From contig JAUYEO010000028.1 in assembly GCA_030689795.1 (NCBI GenBank), forward strand, positions 1 to 19,422: DNA of 19,422 nt, given 5' to 3'. Positions 13,858 to 19,422 of this stretch are shown here, piece by piece (position 1 is the first letter of the stretch; every line of letters starts with the position of its first letter). The notes beneath the pieces are model-generated. The model did no database searches, was not told where the DNA came from, and saw only the letters and a program-made list of their open reading frames with translations. The DNA comes from Desulfobacterales bacterium. GTDB lineage: Bacteria; Desulfobacterota; Desulfobacteria; Desulfobacterales; RPRI01. Made by a program: the position numbers and the translations under genes.

Positions 13858-15519
13858 TTATTTCTTCTCCGGAACAACAATCGGCAATCTCACGGTGAAT
13901 GCTGTTCCTTTTCCTTCTTCGCTGTCGAGAGTGATCGTTCCTCCCATGCTGCTGACAATGTTATAGGTGACTGAGAGACCGAGCCCTGTTCCCTTGCCTG
14001 ACTGTTTTGTGGTGAAAAAGGGTTCAAAAACCCGGGGCTGATATTCTTTGGGAATCCCGGGGCCATTGTCTCTTACACTGACTGCAATCTCTGAATCGAT
14101 CCTGCGGCTGGTCAGATAAATTTTCCCATCTTTGCCTATTGCATCAACAGCATTGGTCAGCAGGTTCAGAAACACCTGCTGCAACTGGGCGCGGTCACTG
14201 GCAATGATGGGCAGATCGGTCTCAAGCTCTTTTTCTATCACAATGTTATTTGTCCGGGCATAGCTTTCCAGAAAAGATATCGTCTGGTCCAGGACTTCGT
14301 TGATGTCCACATCCTCCAGATGCGGCTCCATCCTGCGGGCAAATCCAAGCATGCCGTGGATTACTTTTCTTGCCCTCTCGACGTGTTCCTCTATCTTTCC
14401 CAGCGATTTTTTATACTCCGCAAAATGCTGACTCTTCTGAAAATCCTCCTCTGTCAGAAGATCCTCCATCCAGCCTGTTTTTTCGGCAATCACGGCAAGT
14501 GGATTGTTGATTTCGTGGGCAACACCGGCGGCCATCTTGCCCAGAGCAGCCAGTTTGTCCGAATGGACGAGTTGCGCGTTCAATTCGTTCATCTTCCTGT
14601 CCGCCGTTTCCAGGCGCCTTATTGTCAGGTGGGTGGTAAAGATGGTTGTGAGGATGATCATCAAACAACCGAAGACAACTATAACAATCTCTATCTTTTT
14701 CGTTTTGAACAGCTTGGTCATTTCTTCCGACGCATCCTGGCTTATTACCAGAAGCCAGTTGTTTTTTTTCAGCCAGCTCCCCGCATATAATATCTTTTTG
14801 CCGTCCTTGTCCTCTTTTTCCAATACCGTTGTTCCCACTCCGAAGAGAGTGGGATCCAGATGTGATCTGGAGAGAATTTGACCGCCAAAACGAAGGTGTG
14901 TCTGATAAAAACTTTCCTTGTTGATAATAAAAGCGTCCCCCGATTTTCCAACCTGCGCCGCACGGACGAGACTTTCAAAAACATCAGAGTCTATGGTCGC
15001 CCTCAGTATCCATCTTTTTTTATTCTCCTGACGCTGGAGAGCGATAATGAAATGAGGTATCTGCCTGTAACCCATAAAGATATCGCTGATATAAACGCCC
15101 TTGCTTTCAACCTCAGGAAACCACGGTTGTGAATAGTAGTTCAGGCTGACAAGGTTGTAAGGGCCTACGTAAGCTATTTGACGGCCGGCGCTGTCAATCA
15201 GGCCAAGATCAATGAAACCGCCGACCCGGTGGTTCATTATCTGAAAAATTCTCTCTAAATTGTTCTTCTCTGCCAGGTAATCGAAAGTATAAGTATCGGC
15301 CATGGCCAACAGAATGGCAGTCCGTTCCTTCAGGAAAAGTTCTATTGCATTGCTTTGGACCCTTGCGCGGTATTCGATCTGCTCTTCAATTTTGTTCCTG
15401 AAAACCTGGGCAAACTGGTAGTAAATTATAACACTGAGAGAGATAAGGGGTATAAATGAAACCAGCAGAGTGATGAAGGTGATCTTTCTCTGAAGGTTCG
15501 CATATATCTGTCTTTTCAT
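13858..15519 (-). CDS. Cache-domain sensor histidine kinase (copy 2)
   Basis: 553-aa membrane kinase: TM1 about 13-34, an extracytoplasmic Cache-like domain ~35-275, and TM2 about 276-298. A coiled linker leads to HisKA with phospho-acceptor His335 in VAHEINNPLA. The HATPase domain has an N box (LTNAVDAI), RDNGPGIP and TGLGLS. The ATG follows the preceding receiver stop by one base (TGATATG), with AAAAGGG as SD, so it is sandwiched between two receiver genes. The sensor domain is paralogous to the kinase at 4595-6391 (shared KGVYISDIF, PHFIIAL, RWILRATID; IMN followed by a DLGLID segment). Both kinases probably sense related ligands. No HAMP or PAS domain is evident. Confidence 0.94.
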   Translation of the reverse strand: MKRQIYANLQRKITFITLLVSFIPLISLSVIIYYQFAQVFRNKIEEQIEYRARVQSNAIELFLKERTAILLAMADTYTFDYLAEKNNLERIFQIMNHRVGGFIDLGLIDSAGRQIAYVGPYNLVSLNYYSQPWFPEVESKGVYISDIFMGYRQIPHFIIALQRQENKKRWILRATIDSDVFESLVRAAQVGKSGDAFIINKESFYQTHLRFGGQILSRSHLDPTLFGVGTTVLEKEDKDGKKILYAGSWLKKNNWLLVISQDASEEMTKLFKTKKIEIVIVVFGCLMIILTTIFTTHLTIRRLETADRKMNELNAQLVHSDKLAALGKMAAGVAHEINNPLAVIAEKTGWMEDLLTEEDFQKSQHFAEYKKSLGKIEEHVERARKVIHGMLGFARRMEPHLEDVDINEVLDQTISFLESYARTNNIVIEKELETDLPIIASDRAQLQQVFLNLLTNAVDAIGKDGKIYLTSRRIDSEIAVSVRDNGPGIPKEYQPRVFEPFFTTKQSGKGTGLGLSVTYNIVSSMGGTITLDSEEGKGTAFTVRLPIVVPEKK

Positions 15520-15520
15520 A

Positions 15521-15946
15521 TCAGCCCTTTTCCAGTTGCTTATCCTCTTCCAGACGCCTTATCTTCTGCTCCTGAATTTTTTTCCGTTTGAAAGCGTCTT
15601 CAAGTTTATATAACAATTCGTCAACATCGGTAGGTTTCATCAGGTAATCAAAGGCTCCCGCTTCCATTCCTTCCACGGCTACCTCCAGGTTGGCATGTCC
15701 TGTAAGCATTATCACTTCCACCAGTGGTCTTATCTTTTTGATTTCCTTCAATGTCTGTATGCCGCCCATGCCTTGCATCCTTACATCGAGGACCACGACA
15801 TCCGGCGGAGTCTCTTTGAGAATCTTTAATGCCTCTTCACCGCTGTCGGCGCCTGTTGCTTTTATCCTTCGCTTCAGCAGTCTTTTCAGCAATGTTTCTA
15901 AAAAATCTTTTTCATCGTCTACGAGCAGGACACTGAATTCATCCAC
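15521..15946 (-). CDS. Stand-alone response regulator receiver
   Basis: 141-aa receiver-only protein with acidic pair D10-D11, phospho-acceptor D54 in LDVRMQGMGG, T82 in MLTGHANLE, and K104 in YLMKPTD. It ends in a strongly charged helix (KRKKIQEQKIRRLEEDKQLEKG) that may form a coiled coil. The loop reads MQGMGG where its paralogues have MPGMDG: the conserved Pro after the phospho-Asp is Gln, so its dynamics may differ. Start is GTG at 15946 with AAGGAGGTGTACAG upstream. It precedes the kinase by one base. Confidence 0.93.
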   Translation of the reverse strand: MDEFSVLLVDDEKDFLETLLKRLLKRRIKATGADSGEEALKILKETPPDVVVLDVRMQGMGGIQTLKEIKKIRPLVEVIMLTGHANLEVAVEGMEAGAFDYLMKPTDVDELLYKLEDAFKRKKIQEQKIRRLEEDKQLEKG

Positions 15947-15958
15947 CTGTACACCTCC

Positions 15959-16168
15959 TTATCTTTTAAGAACCGGTTCAATTTTTCCGACAAGTTCTTC
16001 AAAATCACATGGCTTTGTCAGATATTGAAGCTCCCTGCAGCAAGCTGTGGGGAATGCGCTCGCTGTTTCGGTTCAAGGAGCAAAGGAAACAGCCATGAAG
16101 ATAAAGAGAATCTTCTTAATTGTCAATGATTTGTAATAAGGATCTTTCAGCCTGTTTTCCTGGTTCAT
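15959..16168 (-). pseudogene. Relict of a hybrid histidine kinase (N-terminus fused to a receiver C-terminus)
   Basis: One leftward frame of 70 codons, broken by a TGA at 16075-16073. Its start MNQENRLKDPYYKSLTIKK, followed by ILFIFMAVSFAP, looks like the basic N-terminus and first membrane helix of a Cache kinase (compare RKFIFLTLICSLVP and RKITFITLLVSFIP in the two intact kinases). Its end, QYLTKPCDFEELVGKIEPV then LKR, is a textbook receiver C-terminus (conserved Lys-Pro and last helix). Everything between is missing. The simplest explanation is a large internal deletion in a hybrid kinase gene, then a stop. It starts 22 bases after the preceding receiver gene with GAGGA upstream, so it held a place in the operon. 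Alternatively, two separate genes (kinase and receiver) were fused by deletion. Confidence 0.7.
16098..16126 (-). promoter_or_regulatory. Possible sigma-70 promoter upstream of the receiver-kinase genes
   Basis: Minus strand TTGACA, 17 bases, then TATCTT. The -35 is perfect and the spacing ideal. However, it lies inside the coding frame of the kinase relict (codons for SLTIKKILFIF), so it may be a by-product of that sequence. If real, it gives basal expression of everything from 15946 leftward, independent of sigma-54. Confidence 0.35.
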
Positions 16169-16190
16169 TACCGCATATCCTCTGATTCAC

Positions 16191-16583
16191 TTATTTTCCA
16201 TCGCCTGTTCCGGCGGTTTTATTTAAAATTTCAGTCACCACTTTTTTAAGTTTTTCAATGCTGCTTCCTCCCTTTTCAACAAATTCTGTCGGATTGATAA
16301 TTTTGGAGGCAGAGAGATAATCTGAAAAAAAAGTATGAAAAACTACCGGAAGGTAGGGAATTCTTTGTTTGAGTTTTTTCAGTAATAAAGATTCTTCTGC
16401 GTCAGGCAGGTCCGGATCAAGAATTAAAAGATCGGCGGGTTCCCGATGATATGCCCATTTCAGCACTTCCCGGCCGTTTTCAGCCAGTTGTACAGAGTAT
16501 CCTTCGGCCAGCATTTCCCGCCGCAGAAATTCCCGCACATTTGAATTGCGGTCGGCAATTAATATTTTGATCTTTTTTTCCAA
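16191..16583 (-). CDS. Atypical receiver-domain protein, first gene of the large operon
   Basis: About 130 aa, starting (M)EKKIKILIADRN. Receiver fold with phospho-acceptor Asp in LLILDPDLPD, Thr in VFHTFFSDY and a Lys in FVEKGGSS. The acidic pocket is ADRN instead of the usual DD(E), and the Lys is not followed by Pro. It may phosphorylate poorly or act unphosphorylated. A longer frame opens at an ATG at 16634, but that ATG is itself part of the -24 element of a perfect sigma-54 promoter. The transcript should start near 16607, so translation must begin later. The TTG at 16583, with GGGA 8 bases upstream, fits and matches the domain start. It heads the run of genes down to 6945. Confidence 0.78.
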   Translation of the reverse strand: MEKKIKILIADRNSNVREFLRREMLAEGYSVQLAENGREVLKWAYHREPADLLILDPDLPDAEESLLLKKLKQRIPYLPVVFHTFFSDYLSASKIINPTEFVEKGGSSIEKLKKVVTEILNKTAGTGDGK

Positions 16584-16617
16584 AGCTTTTTTCCCAGGCA
16601 ATTTGTTTGAGATAAAT

Positions 16618-16633
16618 AGCAAGGTATGTGCCA
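16618..16633 (-). promoter_or_regulatory. Sigma-54 (-24/-12) promoter of the large operon
   Basis: Minus strand TGGCACATACCTTGCT, a full match to TGGCAYRNNNNTTGCW. Predicted start about 16607, giving a 24-nt leader to the TTG at 16583. Unlike the other two promoters it is not part of the duplicated segment, so its agreement with them is independent evidence. Confidence 0.85.
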
Positions 16634-16659
16634 TAAGTTATTCGGCAGAAAATATTTTA

Positions 16660-16672
16660 TAATATATTGATA
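16660..16672 (-). promoter_or_regulatory. IHF-type site (module C)
   Basis: Minus strand TATCAATATATTA, an exact WATCAANNNNTTR match centred about 59 bases upstream of the predicted start, between promoter and enhancer. The surrounding DNA is AT-rich, so the match is less specific than its position. Confidence 0.5.
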
Positions 16673-16730
16673 TTGTTTTATTTGTTATAAACGATCAGGC
16701 CGTTGGATTTATATGTTTGTGTCGGATTTT

Positions 16731-16745
16731 TTTACAGGATGTAAA
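16731..16745. promoter_or_regulatory. Palindromic enhancer (UAS) TTTACA-N3-TGTAAA, module C
   Basis: TTTACAGGATGTAAA, with the same half sites and spacing as at 2282 and 6776, centred about 131 bases upstream of the start predicted for the large operon. It lies in the 328-base non-coding region between the divergent genes at 16583 and 16912. The rest of that region (16746-16911) contains an orphan SD (16839-16845) and no other clear signal. Confidence 0.72.
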
Positions 16746-16911
16746 GAGTGGCAAAATAATGATGCCGGAGGAGCTTCAGGGATATCATAAACGATTGATA
16801 TTTGCCGAAAGAATAATACGATGATTTTGCTTTATATTAGGAGGGAAAAAGTGTAATAACTGTAAATAGTTGAAGGCTTCGTAAAGATCAATCGACAAAA
16901 AACCTGTTTTC

Positions 16912-17655
16912 ATGGTCAGTTATACTATTATGATACTTGCAGTCATTTCGGATATTCACGGCAACACGGATGCCCTTGTCAGGGTTCTGGCCGATGCCGA
17001 TTTATCCCGTTTCGATGAAATGGTTTGCCTGGGTGATGTGATCGGCTACGGCCCTGAACCGAACGAAGCTATCCGCCTGATACGTGAACGAAATATTCCG
17101 ACCGTCATGGGAAACCATGAACTGGGTGTGGCCGAATGTTATTACATGGATCACCTGAATCCCATCGCTTGCCAATCGTTGCTGATTACCATAAAGATGC
17201 TGTCCGGAGAATCTTTGAATTTCGTAAACGGCCTTGAGCATTTTTTGGTTTCCCATGACTCCCGTTTTGTTCACGGCTTTCCTCCTGATTCTCCGACAAC
17301 ATATATGTTTGAAATTTCGAACATGAAAATGAAGAACATTTTCGGTCAATACAAAGAAAGGCTCTGTTTTACAGGCCATACCCATAACCCTGAGATAGTT
17401 GAATTTGACGGCGATTTTGTTGTCCGCACCCTGCTGAAGAGAGGAGTAATAAACCTGGACAAAGACAAGCGCTACATAATAAATGCCGGAAGCGTCGGAC
17501 AACCGAGAGACGGCGACAATCATGCCAAGTATTTGATATGGGATACGGCGGACGATACAATTGAAGTAAAATATGTTCCTTATGATATCGATTCGGTTGT
17601 AAATAAAATCATCAAAGCCGGCCTTCCCGCATTTAATGCAAGGAGGCTTATGTGA
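16912..17655 (+). CDS. Calcineurin-like metallophosphoesterase
   Basis: 247-aa (or 241-aa) cytoplasmic phosphoesterase. The metal-binding motifs are in order: DIHGN (D14, H16), LGDVIGYGP (D42), MGNHE (N68, H69), and later FTGHTHNPE, then INAGSVGQPRDGD. The set places it among the short ApaH/PrpE-like phosphoesterases (COG0639 type), acting on phosphoprotein or nucleotide substrates. Starts at 16912 and 16930 (MILAVISDIHG) are both possible; neither has a good SD, and the second gives the usual family N-terminus. It is divergent from the large operon and is followed 20 bases later by a relict Ser/Thr kinase start. That suggests an original phosphatase-kinase pair. Confidence 0.9.
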   Translation: MVSYTIMILAVISDIHGNTDALVRVLADADLSRFDEMVCLGDVIGYGPEPNEAIRLIRERNIPTVMGNHELGVAECYYMDHLNPIACQSLLITIKMLSGESLNFVNGLEHFLVSHDSRFVHGFPPDSPTTYMFEISNMKMKNIFGQYKERLCFTGHTHNPEIVEFDGDFVVRTLLKRGVINLDKDKRYIINAGSVGQPRDGDNHAKYLIWDTADDTIEVKYVPYDIDSVVNKIIKAGLPAFNARRLM

Positions 17656-17675
17656 GGCTTTTATGGTACCGTTAA

Positions 17676-17750
17676 ATGAATAAAATAAGCAGATACGAAA
17701 TATGCGGTCTTCTCGGAAAAGGCGGGAGCGTGGAGAGATCGGCAGCATAA
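17676..17750 (+). pseudogene. Relict N-terminus of a Ser/Thr protein kinase
   Basis: The 24-codon frame MNKISRYEICGLLGKGGSVE, ending RSAA then stop, matches the start of bacterial Hanks-type kinases. There the pattern is a tyrosine, an (E/K)I..(L/I)G.GG.G glycine loop, then VYKA. The glycine loop is present, and the frame then runs into unrelated sequence and stops 18 bases before the next gene. It looks like the stump left when the kinase gene body was deleted. The frame is short, so chance resemblance is possible, but the place after a phosphoesterase is where such a kinase would be expected. Confidence 0.55.
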
Positions 17751-17767
17751 AATATGTGAGGTGAAAA

Positions 17768-19279
17768 ATGGACGGACATATTGCAATACCAGTCTGGTTG
17801 TTTATTTTGCTGATCATAGTAACATGCATCGCTGTTCTGGACAGAGTTCTGATTCCCAGCACCCGCTGGTTTATCCGGCGCAGGATAAATCGTGTAATTG
17901 ATGAAATCAGCACCCGGCTTGATATAGAGATCAGGCCTTTCCAGCTTACAAAAAGGCAGGTATTGATTGACCGGCTCGTCTATGATCCGAAGATTATAGA
18001 AGCTGTACAGGCATATGCCCAGGAGAAAAAAATACCCCGGGAGGTTGCCCAGGCAAAGGTTATCACATATGCAAAGGAGATAGTGCCGTCGTTTAATGCG
18101 TATCTTTATTTCAGAATCGGCTACTGGGTGGCAAAGAAGGTAGCGCGGCTGCTTTACAGGGTGAGAGTCGGTTATGTAGACAATGAAGACCTTGCGAAGG
18201 TTGACCCAAAATCGACGGTAGTATTTGTCATAAACCATCGCAGCAACATGGATTATGTTCTCGTGGCTTTTCTTGCCGCAGAGCGCACGACTCTCTCATA
18301 TGCTGTCGGGGAATGGGCCAGAATATGGCCGCTTCAAATGCTGATTAAATACATGGGCGCATTTTTCGTGAGGAGAAATTCCGGAAACCGGTTGTACCGT
18401 CAGGTACTGGAAAGGTATATCCATATGGCGACAAAGGAGGGCGTGTGCCAGGCCGTCTTCATTGAAGGCGGACTGACCCGCGACGGGTGCCTGAGGCCGC
18501 CGAAGCTGGGTCTGCTTGACTATATGCTGCGGGGTTTTGAACCCGAAAAGGACCGGGATATAGTTTTCATACCTGTCGGCATAAATTATGACAGGACGAT
18601 TGAGGACCGCAGCCTCCTGCATGAAATTAAGCCTTCCGCAGAAAAAAGAAGCGGGTGGTTTATTTTTAAAACCGTAGCAGGTTTTGTATTTAACAACCTG
18701 TTTTTAATGACTCAGAACAAATGGGAGCGCTTCGGGTTCGCGTGCGTCAATTTCGGACATCATATATCGGTTGGCAGATACTGCAGGGAAAACGGGATAA
18801 ATTTCAGCGCCATGGACCGTGAAACAAGGTTTCCGGAAATCGAAAAGCTTTCATACAAACTGCTTGATTCCATAAGTACCATTATTCCTGTTCTGCCTGT
18901 GCCGCTTGCGGCTTTTGTTCTCATGGAAAACCGCGATAAATGGATAACAGAATTTGATCTGAAGGCTCAGATATATAATTTAATGGAAGAACTGAAGGCC
19001 AATGGTGCAATTGTAAATGTTCCCGATAAAAGCCGCGAGGATACTATAAACAGCGCAATAAACATGTTAAAAATCAGAAGAATGATTATCCGGTATGACG
19101 GACTGCTCAAGGCAGATCCGGATATGCTTGATGTTTTATCCTATTATGCAAACTCAATTGCCCAGTGGCGGCAAGCTCAGGATATAAAGGTCTCCGGAGT
19201 TCCGGAAATAATGGAGGCGCAGGAAGAAATAAAAGATATCTCCCGCGTAAAGAAAAGATCGGTTCCGGCGCCTTCATAA
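17768..19279 (+). CDS. PlsB-like glycerol-3-phosphate/1-acyl-glycerol-phosphate acyltransferase
   Basis: 503 aa. An N-terminal membrane helix (about 8-27) precedes the acyltransferase motifs, present in order: HRSNMD (H157, D162; catalytic HX4D), GAFFVRRNSGNRLY, IEGGLTRDG (E233; substrate phosphate binding) and IVFIPVGINYD. The motif wording (HRS, FFVRR, EGG.(S/T)R.G, VPV.I.YD) is that of PlsB-type glycerol-3-phosphate acyltransferases, but the protein is much shorter than E. coli PlsB (about 800 aa). The ~200-residue C-terminal region after the catalytic part is helical and of unclear role. It would act at the inner membrane in phospholipid synthesis. The ATG has GTGAGGTGAAAA upstream. Downstream 19280-19381 is non-coding. 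Assignment to acyltransferases is firm; the exact acceptor is not. Confidence 0.88.
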   Translation: MDGHIAIPVWLFILLIIVTCIAVLDRVLIPSTRWFIRRRINRVIDEISTRLDIEIRPFQLTKRQVLIDRLVYDPKIIEAVQAYAQEKKIPREVAQAKVITYAKEIVPSFNAYLYFRIGYWVAKKVARLLYRVRVGYVDNEDLAKVDPKSTVVFVINHRSNMDYVLVAFLAAERTTLSYAVGEWARIWPLQMLIKYMGAFFVRRNSGNRLYRQVLERYIHMATKEGVCQAVFIEGGLTRDGCLRPPKLGLLDYMLRGFEPEKDRDIVFIPVGINYDRTIEDRSLLHEIKPSAEKRSGWFIFKTVAGFVFNNLFLMTQNKWERFGFACVNFGHHISVGRYCRENGINFSAMDRETRFPEIEKLSYKLLDSISTIIPVLPVPLAAFVLMENRDKWITEFDLKAQIYNLMEELKANGAIVNVPDKSREDTINSAINMLKIRRMIIRYDGLLKADPDMLDVLSYYANSIAQWRQAQDIKVSGVPEIMEAQEEIKDISRVKKRSVPAPS

Positions 19280-19332
19280 ATAGTGAATTGAAAAAAAATT
19301 GCCTTTAACGTGGTGTTATGCAAAGATCTCAT

Positions 19333-19348
19333 TGCGGTAATGACCGCA
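19333..19348 (+). other. Small hairpin in the leader of the last gene
   Basis: TGCGGT-AATG-ACCGCA, a perfect 6-bp stem with a 4-base loop, 34 bases before the final ATG. No T run follows on either strand, so terminator function is doubtful. Confidence 0.3.
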
Positions 19349-19381
19349 GGGATTAATCTATAAGGAGAGATTTGAAATAAA

Positions 19382-19422
19382 ATGAGTAATGAGCCCAACA
19401 AAATAATATATTCCATGATCGG
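19382..19422 (+). CDS. ettA: ABC-F ATPase, EttA-like (5' end only, cut by window)
   Basis: SD AAGGAGA followed by ATG and 13 codons reading MSNEPNKIIYSMI before the window ends. This is how EttA-type translational throttle ABC-F proteins of delta-type proteobacteria commonly start (…KIIYSM(I/V)GVSK…), from memory. Only the N-terminus is visible, so the symbol is tentative. Confidence 0.45.
   Translation, partial: MSNEPNKIIYSMI

Noticed and set aside
16073..16075. In-frame TGA followed by a stem (16038-16065), as in a bacterial selenocysteine signal
   Set aside because: No UxxC/CxxU redox context around the codon, and the two halves match a kinase N-terminus and a receiver C-terminus. A deletion pseudogene explains it better.
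16079..16095. Sigma-54-like element TGGCTGTTTCCTTTGCT on the minus strand
   Set aside because: 11 bases between GG and GC instead of 10, a spacing sigma-54 does not tolerate, and no enhancer dyad upstream.
16095..16136. Rightward 13-codon frame MKIKRIFLIVNDL resembling a receiver start
   Set aside because: Too short, and the opposite strand is explained by the kinase relict; resemblance to KILIVDD is probably chance.
16750..16767. Rightward TGGCAAAATAATGATGCC as a sigma-54 promoter for the phosphoesterase
   Set aside because: Spacing of 12 bases between GG and GC and no TTGC; not a valid element.
16788..16800. Fourth IHF consensus match (minus strand TATCAATCGTTTA)
   Set aside because: It lies outside the enhancer-promoter interval and no rightward sigma-54 promoter was found; probably chance in AT-rich DNA.
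16839..16856. Strong SD AGGAGGG followed by GTG
   Set aside because: The GTG is followed at once by TAA, so there is no reading frame; perhaps a remnant leader.
17002..18238. Leftward frames of 303 and 188 codons opposite the phosphoesterase and acyltransferase genes
   Set aside because: The sense strand carries complete catalytic motifs; the antisense frames have no recognisable domain and no SD.

Overview
The window looks like the chromosome of an anaerobic, delta-type proteobacterium (Desulfobacterota or relatives). The reasons are Cache-type histidine kinases paired with stand-alone receivers, TauE/SafE permeases with small membrane partners, sigma-54 regulation, and the N-terminus of what looks like an EttA-type ABC-F protein at the right edge. 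This placement is inference from gene content; there is no rRNA or other marker. No tRNA, rRNA, CRISPR array or insertion sequence was seen.

Layout, left to right. Bases 1-16583 are read almost entirely leftward as three transcription units. Unit A (1931 to beyond the left edge) encodes a 179-aa membrane-anchored protein, a TauE/SafE permease and a 37-aa membrane peptide. Unit B (6391 to 2254) encodes a sensor kinase, two stand-alone receivers and an NtrC-type sigma-54 activator. Unit C (16583 to 6945, about 9.6 kb) encodes an atypical receiver, a relict of a hybrid kinase, receiver, sensor kinase, receiver, UspA, a 98-aa membrane protein, a second TauE/SafE permease, a lipoprotein, a membrane protein of unknown function, a receiver, and an unusual PEP-synthase-like enzyme without the usual C-terminal catalytic barrel. 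From 16912 rightward the strand and theme change: a metallophosphoesterase, a relict start of a Ser/Thr kinase, a PlsB-like acyltransferase and the edge of an ABC-F gene.

The main result is that all three leftward units have the same non-coding design. Each has a perfect sigma-54 promoter (TGGCAYRNNNNTTGCW), an IHF-consensus match upstream, and farther upstream the palindrome TTTACA-N3-TGTAAA. The activator made by unit B is the only sigma-54 activator in the window and is the natural candidate to bind the palindrome. The modules of A and B are copies of one duplicated ~280-bp segment that also carries the 3' end of the activator gene. The module of C is unrelated in sequence outside the motifs, which argues that the motifs are functional.

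Working model (inference): two paralogous Cache kinases sense an extracytoplasmic ligand and feed a set of single-domain receivers and one sigma-54 activator. The activator switches on its own operon and two operons that each contain a small membrane partner plus a TauE/SafE permease (probably an anion exporter), with a phosphohistidine enzyme as a further output. Three decayed fragments (activator tail, hybrid kinase/receiver, Ser/Thr kinase start) show that the region has repeatedly duplicated and lost signalling genes.
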